Positions 8,143 to 13,477 of a stretch of DNA of 13,888 nt are shown in pieces. Origin of the DNA: Candidatus Woesearchaeota archaeon CG10_big_fil_rev_8_21_14_0_10_36_11 (GTDB lineage Archaea; Nanobdellota; Nanobdellia; Woesearchaeales; GW2011-AR9); NCBI GenBank assembly GCA_002762845.1, contig PCYB01000008.1, positions 1-13,888 of the forward strand, given 5' to 3'. The notes under the pieces are model-generated. The model was not told the origin of the DNA. It was given only the letters and a program-made list of their open reading frames with translations, and searched no databases. A program made the translations under genes and the position numbers. The first letter of the stretch is position 1. The number at the start of each line of letters is the position of its first letter.

Positions 8143-8150
8143 TTTTATAA
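8143..8150 (-). promoter_or_regulatory. TATA-like box for proS
   Basis: The minus strand reads TTATAAAA, centred about 25 nt upstream of ATG 8121. It supports the short start and a leaderless transcript. It lies back to back with the box of the 8228 gene in a 106-bp divergent intergenic region. Confidence 0.5.
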
Positions 8151-8194
8151 AAGTTTGGCTGAAAGAGAGAAGTAGAGGAAGGGAGTTGCAAAAA

Positions 8195-8202
8195 ATATAT
8201 AA
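8195..8202 (+). promoter_or_regulatory. TATA-like box for the 8228 gene
   Basis: ATATATAA is centred about 30 nt upstream of ATG 8228 and about 18 nt upstream of the alternative ATG 8216. The spacing favours 8228. Confidence 0.5.
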
Positions 8203-8227
8203 ACAGAAGACGGCCATGGTAACTACT

Positions 8228-8455
8228 ATGACAGAGCAAAATATTCTTAATGGTAGTGGTATTGTATATGGTTTACAAAATGCAGTTATGGCAGGGCATC
8301 CAGAAATGGATGTTCCAGCTCGAATCGCATCAAGATTTAATGGGAATAAATATGGTCGCCATGTAACGGCCCTCGCATTTGTTGATGGAACGCTATACGG
8401 AACCGAAAATCCAATCATAACCGTTCCAAGAGAATTCTTTAAGAGGTTTCTTTAA
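8228..8455 (+). CDS. Unrecognised 75-residue protein
   Basis: The product reads MTEQNILNGSGIVYGLQNAV at its start and ends in a basic tail (PREFFKRFL). I recognise no family. It has no signal peptide, membrane segment or metal motif. The middle (DVPARIASRFNGNKYGRHVT) is basic, followed by short strand-like runs (VTALAFVDGTLYG). It is a single small gene, divergent from proS, with its own TATA box and a pyrimidine-rich terminator directly after the stop, which together argue that it is real despite its size. An in-frame ATG at 8216 would add Met-Val-Thr-Thr. The frame stays open upstream to 8057, but that part overlaps the proS start and promoter. Confidence 0.6.
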   Translation: MTEQNILNGSGIVYGLQNAVMAGHPEMDVPARIASRFNGNKYGRHVTALAFVDGTLYGTENPIITVPREFFKRFL

Positions 8456-8485
8456 TTTTTTTCATTTTCTCTCTTTTTCTTTTCC
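8446..8485 (+). terminator. Poly-T terminator after the 8228 gene
   Basis: The plus strand carries a T/C run of about 40 nt, including TTTAATTTTTTTC and CTCTCTTTTTCTTTTCCC, immediately around and after the stop. No hairpin is needed for this type in archaea. Confidence 0.5.
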
Positions 8486-8491
8486 CAAAAA

Positions 8492-8503
8492 CTTATATAT
8501 TTT
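8492..8503 (+). promoter_or_regulatory. TATA-like box for the lipoprotein gene
   Basis: CTTATATATTTT is centred about 25 nt upstream of ATG 8522, with no SD. It is one of the best-looking boxes in the window. Confidence 0.55.
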
Positions 8504-8521
8504 CAAATAATCTTACACCTA

Positions 8522-9853
8522 ATGAAAAAAGGAAACAAAACAGTACTGTTCTTTGTATTAATAACGATAATTATCTTTACTGGTTGCCAAAAGATTCAAC
8601 AACAGAGTATAACTAATAATGACATTCCCGCACAAGAAGAGGTAAATGAACAAATAACAGAAAGCCAACCGGTAGAAGAAAACAGCGCCAGTATTGTTAC
8701 TCAAACGGAAAGAGAACAAGAAGAAACAGAAAATAACATTGAAGAAAAACTAAATCTTTGGCAGTACTTGGGAGAAGCTGGCTTCACACCAGATAGAGCA
8801 GCAACCCTTCCAAAATCGTATAACGGAGGTTACTCTGATGCCCGATCGTTAGATTTTATACTCTACAAAGGAACTCCATATATTGCATTTAAAGATGGAT
8901 CTCAACTATCAGACCAAAATGATCCTGAATCTGGTAAGATTTCGGTTATGAAATATGCCGGTACTTGGGAATATGTTGGCCAACCTGGTTTTTCAACAGG
9001 AAGAACCCCTTGGATTTCTTTGTTTATCTATGATGACAAAGGTCAACCGGAAATTTATGTGGCATATGCAGATCGCTCATTAGATGATCAGGCTTTCGTG
9101 AAGAAATATTCTGGAAACAGTTGGATTAATGTTGGTTCACAACCAATAAAAGAACAAAGTGCTGCGTACCTTTCATTGTATGTAAATGAAGAGAATAACA
9201 AACCAGTTCCCTACATTTCATTCCAGGATGGAAATGAGGAAAATTCCTGCTATGGTTCCGTAGTACGTTATAAAAACAATAAGTGGGAGTTTGTTGGTGA
9301 AAGATCATTTACTACAGAGATAGTATATGACACTCAGGTTGCTGTTAACAATAATGGCATTATTTACTATACCGATCGTACATCATTATGGAAATATGAA
9401 GATAATTGGCAGCAAGTGGGAAGATTTAATGGAGTAAGGACTTCTATGTTGGTAGATGACGATATTGTCTATGTTGCTTTTGAAGACAATGAGCAGAATA
9501 ATAAAGCCACAGTGATGAAATATCAAAATGGAGTTTTTGAAGCATTAGGCAAAGCTGGCTTCTCAGAAACAGCGATAGATTTTCCTTCAATCTTTATGTA
9601 CCAACATGTTCCCTATATCGCTTTTAAAGAATTTGGAGAGTATGAACAGGGAAAAGCAACTGTTATGCGATTTGTAAATGGAAACTGGAAAACGGTTGGA
9701 ACGAGGGGGTTCTCTCCGGATATAGTAAACCATGTTTCTTTAGCCATTGACAACAATAAAGTGTACGTGGCTTTCAAAGACGGATCGCAAAGAGATGCAT
9801 CGTACACAGAAGGGTCAGGGAAAGCAAGTGTTATGTGGATGAAACTTAGTTAA
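8522..9853 (+). CDS. Lipoprotein with a predicted seven-bladed beta-propeller
   Basis: The 443-residue product starts with Lys residues, a hydrophobic stretch and a lipobox-like FTGC with Cys22, so it is probably lipid-anchored and exposed outside the cell. Residues 23-77 are a Gln/Glu/Asn-rich linker. From Trp80 the chain consists of seven imperfect units of about 40-55 residues, each opening with a W-x-x-V/L-G strand (WQYLGEAGF, WEYVGQPGF, WINVGSQPI, WEFVGERSF, WQQVGRFNG, then FEALGKAGF with Phe for Trp, and WKTVGTRGF). Each continues with a strand such as PYIAFKDG, and most close with a run like KATVMKY. Seven units ending in a complete strand fit a closed seven-bladed propeller. This repeat type is common in bacterial secreted proteins, so transfer is possible. 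No catalytic residues were identified, and a binding or adhesion role is likely. It converges on ftsZ. Confidence 0.82.
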   Translation: MKKGNKTVLFFVLITIIIFTGCQKIQQQSITNNDIPAQEEVNEQITESQPVEENSASIVTQTEREQEETENNIEEKLNLWQYLGEAGFTPDRAATLPKSYNGGYSDARSLDFILYKGTPYIAFKDGSQLSDQNDPESGKISVMKYAGTWEYVGQPGFSTGRTPWISLFIYDDKGQPEIYVAYADRSLDDQAFVKKYSGNSWINVGSQPIKEQSAAYLSLYVNEENNKPVPYISFQDGNEENSCYGSVVRYKNNKWEFVGERSFTTEIVYDTQVAVNNNGIIYYTDRTSLWKYEDNWQQVGRFNGVRTSMLVDDDIVYVAFEDNEQNNKATVMKYQNGVFEALGKAGFSETAIDFPSIFMYQHVPYIAFKEFGEYEQGKATVMRFVNGNWKTVGTRGFSPDIVNHVSLAIDNNKVYVAFKDGSQRDASYTEGSGKASVMWMKLS

Positions 9854-10049
9854 GATATTTCCACAATGAATCAAACACGTGAGCAAATGTTTCTGCAAAT
9901 ACTGTACCTTTGATGAGGAATGATAGAGTTTAATTACATAAAAAAATAGCTAATCACTTAAACAAGAAAAAAAACAAAAATCTTGCCCGATGGATGTTAC
10001 GGGGGTGGTGTAACAGAAACAGACGGGCAAGATCTTTGAACATGAAATG
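9854..10049. other. Convergent intergenic region between the lipoprotein gene and ftsZ
   Basis: The first 110 bases are AT-rich and hold only a 15-codon ORF (9866-9913, MNQTREQMFLQILYL) with neither an SD nor a well-placed TATA box, which I do not call as a gene. The rest is taken by the ftsZ 3' hairpins described separately. No RNA gene or promoter is evident. Confidence 0.5.
9967..10033 (-). terminator. Hairpin plus U-tract terminator for ftsZ
   Basis: ATCTTGCCCG (9980-9989) pairs perfectly with CGGGCAAGAT (10024-10033). Nested inside, TGTTAC (9995-10000) pairs with GTAACA (10010-10015) around a GGGGGTGGT loop on the plus strand. On the minus strand the outer stem is followed at once by TTTTTGTTTTTTTTC. 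That is the layout of a bacterial intrinsic terminator, and it is downstream of ftsZ. The nested second stem is more structure than termination needs, so a small 3'-derived RNA is an alternative. Confidence 0.6.
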
Positions 10050-10069
10050 AAAGGTGCAAAAGCACCTTT
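10050..10069. repeat. Perfect hairpin at the ftsZ stop codon
   Basis: AAAGGTGC and GCACCTTT form an eight-pair stem with a four-base loop (AAAA on plus, TTTT on minus). It overlaps the ftsZ TAA (10068-10070) by two bases. In the ftsZ mRNA it would form directly at the stop codon, upstream of the larger terminator hairpin. A role in protecting the 3' end or in termination is inferred. Confidence 0.55.
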
Positions 10070-11132
10070 ATACTAACTCAATCCCAAGTTCCCGACTTAA
10101 AGACTGCGCTCTCTTTTCTGATTTTTTTTGGTCAACTTTGCCGAGTATCCATGGAGAGTTTACGCCCGTTATTATTGTCATAACAGTAAGTTTGCCCTTC
10201 ATATCGTTGTCAACCCGTGCTCCCCAGATAACGTTTGCATCATCATCTAAAGATTCTGTAACCAATTCACCAATGTGAGATACTTCGTCAAGTGTCATGT
10301 CAGGTCCACCGGTAACGTGAATCAGTGCGCCTGTTGCACCTTCATAGTTGATATCTAATAAAGGATTGCTCAGTGCACCTTTTACCGCTTCTTCAACCCG
10401 ATTATTGGTATCGGAACTTCCTACACCGATAGCAGCTACTCCGCCATTAGACATAATTGCTTTTACGTCTGCATAATCTAAGTTAACTAACGATGGAACG
10501 GCAATCGTTTCAACAATACCTTTAATCATTGTTGCAACAAGTTCGTTTGCAACAGCAAATGCTTGTTGAATTGGTAAGTTACCTGCGATTTGAACCAGTC
10601 TATTGTTATCAATCACAATAACTGTATCACATACTTGACGCAATTGTTGAAGACCAAACTCTGCTTTGTCACACCGTGCCCTTTCAATATTAAATGGCAT
10701 TGTAACAGTTCCAATAACAATAGCTCCAGTATCTCGAGCAACTTGTGCTACGATTGGAGATGCTCCAGTTCCACTACCGCCACCCATACCAGCACATACA
10801 AATGCCATGTCAGATCCTCTAAGTGACTCTTTGATCATGTTCAAGGATTCCTGTGCTGCTTCTGCTCCTCGTGTTGGGAAGCCACCACATCCAAGTCCTC
10901 TTGTACAATCTTTTCCAATAAGGAACTTGTGATCTGCTCCAGTAATATCGAGATGTTGTTGATCAGTATTGGTTGCAATAATTTCTGCTCCTTTGATGCC
11001 TTTCTTGTAAAGCCATCCAACCATATTGTTTCCAGCTCCACCAACACCGATTACTTTGATGTTCGCTTGTCCTACAGTATCTATGTTTGCCACAGGCATG
11101 TTGCTTAACGCTTTTTCCACAATAAATTCCAT
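10068..11132 (-). CDS. ftsZ: Cell-division GTPase FtsZ
   Basis: This tubulin-like GTPase polymerises into the cytokinetic ring. The 354-residue product has the N-terminal GTP-binding start IKVIGVGGAGNNMV (from about 25), the tubulin signature GMGGGSGTGASP with GGGSGTG at 117-123, and the guanine-contacting FNIERARCDKAEFG run. Its T7 synergy loop NLDYADVKAIM (Asn217, Asp219, Asp222) is complete, so GTPase activity is expected. A short tail ends LGIELV, with no long bacterial-style C-terminal linker. Archaea often carry FtsZ1 and FtsZ2 paralogues, and I cannot assign which this is from sequence alone. Unlike most genes here it has an SD (AAGGTGGTG, 11141-11149) 8 nt before the ATG and a long upstream region with two promoter-like boxes, suggesting leadered and possibly regulated expression. 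It ends in a hairpin terminator. Confidence 0.97.
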   Translation of the reverse strand: MEFIVEKALSNMPVANIDTVGQANIKVIGVGGAGNNMVGWLYKKGIKGAEIIATNTDQQHLDITGADHKFLIGKDCTRGLGCGGFPTRGAEAAQESLNMIKESLRGSDMAFVCAGMGGGSGTGASPIVAQVARDTGAIVIGTVTMPFNIERARCDKAEFGLQQLRQVCDTVIVIDNNRLVQIAGNLPIQQAFAVANELVATMIKGIVETIAVPSLVNLDYADVKAIMSNGGVAAIGVGSSDTNNRVEEAVKGALSNPLLDINYEGATGALIHVTGGPDMTLDEVSHIGELVTESLDDDANVIWGARVDNDMKGKLTVMTIITGVNSPWILGKVDQKKSEKRAQSLSRELGIELV

Positions 11133-11140
11133 TTTTAATA

Positions 11141-11149
11141 CACCACCTT
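11141..11149 (-). promoter_or_regulatory. Shine-Dalgarno site of ftsZ
   Basis: The minus strand reads AAGGTGGTG, ending 8 nt before the ATG at 11132, and includes the GGTG core complementary to archaeal 16S 3' ends. It fixes the ftsZ start and indicates a transcript with a leader. Confidence 0.6.
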
Positions 11150-11211
11150 ATTTTTTTGTTTTTAACCCTCTTAAGTATAGCCCCCGATATCCACTTTCAA
11201 GTATACAAAAT

Positions 11212-11221
11212 GTTATATACT
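11212..11221 (-). promoter_or_regulatory. Proximal TATA-like box upstream of ftsZ
   Basis: The minus strand reads AGTATATAAC. Transcription would begin near 11190 and give a leader of about 55 nt before the ATG, compatible with the SD. It is weaker-looking than the distal box at 11370. Confidence 0.4.
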
Positions 11222-11252
11222 AGGACTACTCTTCTTTCCTTCAACCAAACAA

Positions 11253-11351
11253 ACCAAAACCTAGTTAAAACCAAAACCTAAAGAAGTGTGTTGAACAAAA
11301 ACCACTAGTACATCCTTTTAACCAAACCGATACGCAAACACCCAAACCGAT
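11253..11351. repeat. Paired direct repeats in the ftsZ upstream region
   Basis: ACCAAAACCTA occurs at 11253-11263 and again at 11270-11280, a 17-bp step. ACCAAACCGAT occurs at 11321-11331 and, with one change, at 11341-11351, a 20-bp step. On the ftsZ-coding strand these are G/T-rich (GGTTTTGG and CGGTTTGG). They lie between the distal and proximal promoter boxes. Regulator binding sites or a leader element are possible. The repetition is seen directly and the role is unknown. Confidence 0.5.
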
Positions 11352-11369
11352 TTTTAGTAATGTGTGTTC

Positions 11370-11380
11370 TATATATAAAT
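11370..11380 (-). promoter_or_regulatory. Distal promoter with BRE-TATA match upstream of ftsZ
   Basis: The minus strand reads GAAAT then ATTTATATATA, a good match to an archaeal BRE plus TATA box. Transcription would start near 11350, right at the first CGGTTTGG repeat. No ATG lies at leaderless distance, so the product is a long-leader ftsZ mRNA or a non-coding RNA. Confidence 0.45.
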
Positions 11381-11426
11381 ATTTCTATTCGTAAGAATAT
11401 ACATCTTGAGTGCATTTAACACAAAT

Positions 11427-12107
11427 TTAAGGAGAATCTTCTTTTGTTGTAACAATTTTTTCTTTCACTTTACCGACGACAGATTGTGCAGCACCATGTA
11501 ATGACTGAGTTATGTTACCCGCTTTCCGTGCAAGAATCGTTGAGATATCAATCATGTACTTTGCAGGATCACGTGCTTTATTTCGCCACTTATGAAAATA
11601 CACAACAGTTTCAAGAGGATATTTTGGCGGTTTTGGAGGAACTTCTTTCGAATATCCAACGGCAATAAGTGCCTGCGGCCGTATATCTTCGGGAATTTTA
11701 CATAACGCTTTCACTTCTTCCTCGTCAAATGCTCCCACCCATGTTGTTCCTATACCAAGAGAATGTGCTTCCAATAACATATTTTGAATCGCTGCAGCGC
11801 AATTTTGGACAGTATAAAGACGTTCTCCGCGCATACCATAATATCGTTCACCTTTCTCAGGTTCAGCACATACGACGATTAAAACGCTTGCCATTGCAAT
11901 ATCATACTGTTCGTATGCAGCTTTTGCAAGAGCTTGCTTCTGTTCAGGCTCAAATATGACAATAAACTTCCAATTTTGGATATTTCCTGAACTTGGTGCA
12001 TGCCGAGCAGCATCTAAAATACGAGAAACGTTCTCCCAAGAAACAAATTTTGGGAGGTAATGTTTAATTGTCCTTCGCGATTTAATGATATCGAGAATGT
12101 CACCCAT
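11427..12107 (-). CDS. Nitroreductase-family flavoprotein
   Basis: The product is a probable FMN-dependent NAD(P)H oxidoreductase of the nitroreductase fold, normally a homodimer. The 226-residue protein shows the family's N-terminal FMN-phosphate signature (residues about 10-14, RRTIK) and the PSSGNIQNWKFIVI strand that follows. The central AAAIQNMLLEAHSLGIGTTWVGAF segment and the IPEDIRPQALIAVGYS strand near the C-terminus are also typical. The physiological substrate cannot be deduced. Residues from about 175 on form a longer tail than the family minimum, ending in a basic, possibly amphipathic helix (GAAQSVVGKVKEKIV). The ATG at 12107 is about 29 nt from the centre of a TATA box, so it is probably leaderless. 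The gene is divergent from a wHTH gene across a region with two inverted repeats. Confidence 0.85.
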   Translation of the reverse strand: MGDILDIIKSRRTIKHYLPKFVSWENVSRILDAARHAPSSGNIQNWKFIVIFEPEQKQALAKAAYEQYDIAMASVLIVVCAEPEKGERYYGMRGERLYTVQNCAAAIQNMLLEAHSLGIGTTWVGAFDEEEVKALCKIPEDIRPQALIAVGYSKEVPPKPPKYPLETVVYFHKWRNKARDPAKYMIDISTILARKAGNITQSLHGAAQSVVGKVKEKIVTTKEDSP

Positions 12108-12130
12108 TTTTGTAAGAGTAAGTTTTACGA

Positions 12131-12142
12131 CTATTTATATTT
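12131..12142 (-). promoter_or_regulatory. TATA-like box for the nitroreductase gene
   Basis: The minus strand reads AAATATAAATAG, centred about 29 nt upstream of ATG 12107. Confidence 0.5.
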
Positions 12143-12155
12143 AACCTTTTATAGC

Positions 12156-12199
12156 ATTCCACTTTTGGAATAAAGAACCACATATGGAAGCAGATTCCA
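12156..12199. promoter_or_regulatory. Two inverted repeats, candidate operator, in the divergent promoter region
   Basis: ATTCCA-CTTT-TGGAAT (12156-12171) and TGGAA-GCAGA-TTCCA (12185-12199) use the same TGGAA/TTCCA half-site. They sit between the back-to-back TATA boxes of the nitroreductase gene and the wHTH gene. This is the usual place for an autoregulatory operator. Binding by the adjacent wHTH protein is inferred. Confidence 0.45.
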
Positions 12200-12210
12200 A
12201 AAAAGAAACA

Positions 12211-12220
12211 AATATAAATA
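12211..12220 (+). promoter_or_regulatory. TATA-like box for the wHTH/NTase-like gene
   Basis: AATATAAATA is centred 27 nt upstream of ATG 12242. It argues against the in-frame TTG at 12230, which would be too close. Confidence 0.5.
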
Positions 12221-12241
12221 AGATAATAATTGTTAACAGCT

Positions 12242-12763
12242 ATGGTAAAGAAAGAAATGTTGTCAAAACTCATCGATGAGAAAAAAGCATCTATCCTACG
12301 AATCATTCTTAATTCAAAAGACGAAATGTACCTTAAAGAAATTGCAGAGAAAAGTCACGTACCTATAACGTCAACGTTTAGAATCCTTCAGGAACTTGTA
12401 GAAATTGATATCCTGACAAAACGAGAATGGAAAACGAGTAAAGTGTACGGATGTAAGGATACAGAAAAAACTGCGTTCCTTCGTGATTTGTTCCATGAAG
12501 AGTGTGACGGCGTGACAGAATTTATCAATGCCATAAATGATGTTACAGGAATCCAACATGCTATACTTCACGGTTCGCGGAAAAAGGGAAAAGCAAACAT
12601 TTTGTTGATTGGAGATTCTATTGATGTTGATCCCATAGAAAACGCATGTAAACAACTTAGAGAGAAAGGGTTTGAGTTAAGTTACCTTACGCTTACAAAA
12701 CAGCAATATGAACAGATGTCTACAATGGGCCTGTATTCTGGCGAAAAGGTTATATTAAAGTAA
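12242..12763 (+). CDS. wHTH regulator with a degenerate nucleotidyltransferase-like C-terminal domain
   Basis: The 173-residue cytoplasmic protein has an N-terminal winged helix-turn-helix, residues about 10-72: KASILRIILNSKDEMYLKEI is helix one and the turn, SHVPITSTFRILQELVEI is the recognition helix, and TSKVYGC is the wing. The second half (about 100-173) begins HAILHGSRKKGKANILLIGD, which recalls the GS...DxD start of MNT-type minimal nucleotidyltransferases. The two catalytic Asp residues and the Ser-Asp-Ile-Asp run are missing, so transferase activity is unlikely and the domain may bind a ligand or only mediate contacts. A later FELSYLTLTKQQYEQM segment is also reminiscent of archaeal regulators of this build. 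It may control itself and the divergent nitroreductase through the TGGAA/TTCCA repeats. The start is chosen by TATA spacing. Confidence 0.75.
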   Translation: MVKKEMLSKLIDEKKASILRIILNSKDEMYLKEIAEKSHVPITSTFRILQELVEIDILTKREWKTSKVYGCKDTEKTAFLRDLFHEECDGVTEFINAINDVTGIQHAILHGSRKKGKANILLIGDSIDVDPIENACKQLREKGFELSYLTLTKQQYEQMSTMGLYSGEKVILK

Positions 12764-12790
12764 AGAATATCTATTTTAGAGTTGAATTAA

Positions 12791-12799
12791 TTATTTAAA
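12791..12799 (+). promoter_or_regulatory. TATA-like box for the 12842 unit
   Basis: TTATTTAAA would place transcription near 12820, leaving a leader of about 20 nt that includes the SD at 12828-12833. This unit is therefore leadered, unlike most genes in the window. Confidence 0.4.
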
Positions 12800-12827
12800 T
12801 GGCAACGTGTTGTTATTATCTTTAATT

Positions 12828-12833
12828 AAGGAG
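12828..12833 (+). promoter_or_regulatory. Shine-Dalgarno site before 12842
   Basis: AAGGAG ends 8 nt before ATG 12842. It identifies that ATG as the intended start of the frame now interrupted by TGA at 12923. Confidence 0.6.
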
Positions 12834-12841
12834 TTTACATA

Positions 12842-13231
12842 ATGACATTATTACATACTCGTGAAGCAGATGCTATTTATAGGAGTAAAGATAGTTTAGT
12901 GACGTATTTACGGTCTCAAGAGTGAGGAGATTCAGTTGATGTTGGAAAACATGCACAAAGAAAAGGAATTGTTGCACTGATGGTTTTAGATGGATTCGTT
13001 TTGCAGGGGTATTCTAGAACAACCGACACAGAATTTGATTCTGAAGGAGAGTTTAAAGGAACATATCAAAACAAGGTTCCTAAAATAATTGCGCGTGACG
13101 GAACAGACCATTTTGTGGAAGCAAACAACAGAATGAATAAACTTGAATCATTACTAACCCCAGACGTTCAAAGAGTAAGAGAAAAACCTCAATCAGAACA
13201 AGATTTGCATATAAAATCAGGAGAAGTTTGA
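12842..13231 (+). pseudogene. Unrecognised gene interrupted by an in-frame TGA
   Basis: ATG 12842 has an SD and a TATA box, and 27 codons (MTLLHTREADAIYRSKDSLV...) lead to TGA at 12923-12925. The same frame then stays open for 101 more codons to the TGA at 13229, with coding-like sequence directly after the first stop (GDSVDVGKHAQRKGIVAL). There is no ATG, GTG or TTG in frame until ATG 12980, which has no SD. The simplest reading is a nonsense mutation or sequencing error in a gene of about 129 codons. Readthrough, or a 27-codon peptide followed by a separate 83-residue protein from 12980, cannot be excluded. I do not recognise the family. The distal part is polar and charged (RTTDTEFDSEGEFKGTYQ) with no membrane segment. 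Confidence 0.5.
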
Positions 13232-13449
13232 TAGCAGAAATGCAATATGTAGGAACTTCAACCAAAGCATACGAAAAAACATCTGACGCAATTGTAGAAG
13301 GTCAAAGGCTGGAAAATGACGACGTATTAATGGCAAGGTTGCATAAAGATTGGATTCGGCCCCTTGCAATCAACTGTGAGCGATACATAGAAGTAATATT
13401 AATGTTAGCACAGACGGCATTGCAAGAAAAAGGGTATAAAACAGAGTAA
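13228..13449 (+). CDS. Unrecognised 73-residue helical protein, coupled to the preceding gene
   Basis: The gene can start at TTG 13228, whose TTGA overlaps the stop of the preceding frame. An SD-like AGGAG (13219-13223) lies four bases before it, a layout typical of translational coupling. ATG 13240 is the alternative, at poor SD distance. The product is mostly helical, with a C-terminal amphipathic stretch (CERYIEVILMLAQTALQEKG) and no signal peptide. No family is recognised. It might be the detached C-terminal part of one ancestral gene spanning 12842-13449, since a frame change falls exactly at the junction, but the SD-start overlap fits two cistrons better. Confidence 0.5.
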   Translation: MIAEMQYVGTSTKAYEKTSDAIVEGQRLENDDVLMARLHKDWIRPLAINCERYIEVILMLAQTALQEKGYKTE

Positions 13450-13476
13450 AAAAATAAAAAAGTAATTTTTTCTTTT
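13448..13476. terminator. Bidirectional poly-U terminator
   Basis: An A-run (13448-13461) followed by a T-run (13466-13476) sits between two convergent stops. Each strand thus reads a U-tract just after its gene, TTTTTTCTTTT on plus and TTTTTTATTTTTTT on minus. This fits hairpin-free archaeal termination in both directions. Confidence 0.55.
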
Positions 13477-13477
13477 A

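Larger units (their letters stand above)
11133..11426. other. Long upstream region of ftsZ
   Basis: This 294-bp stretch has no convincing ORF. It holds the SD, two TATA-like boxes, the four direct repeats and a small inverted repeat TATTC-GTAA-GAATA (11386-11399). The plus strand of 11240-11350 is rich in A and C and poor in G, so a minus-strand transcript would be strikingly U/G-rich. This is either a long regulatory leader of ftsZ or a separate short RNA. Confidence 0.5.

Noticed and set aside
8057..8227. Upstream open frame of the 75-residue gene
   Set aside because: It lies antisense to the first codons of proS and across both promoters. ATG 8228 fits the TATA spacing.
8122..8418. 99-codon N-terminal extension of proS
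   Set aside because: It overlaps the divergent 8228 gene and its promoter and is not typical of ProRS. The MAKKDIKG start has a TATA box at leaderless distance.
9866..9913. 15-codon ORF after the lipoprotein gene
   Set aside because: It has no SD and no TATA box at leaderless distance, and its length is well within chance. Kept only as part of the TRE-motif remark.
10590..10932. Plus-strand open frames inside ftsZ
   Set aside because: They are antisense to the most conserved part of ftsZ, with low-complexity Ser/Asn/Thr content and no initiation signals.
12923..12925. Selenocysteine at the in-frame TGA
   Set aside because: No redox-type motif surrounds the codon and no SECIS-like hairpin was seen after the gene. 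A nonsense change or sequencing error is simpler.
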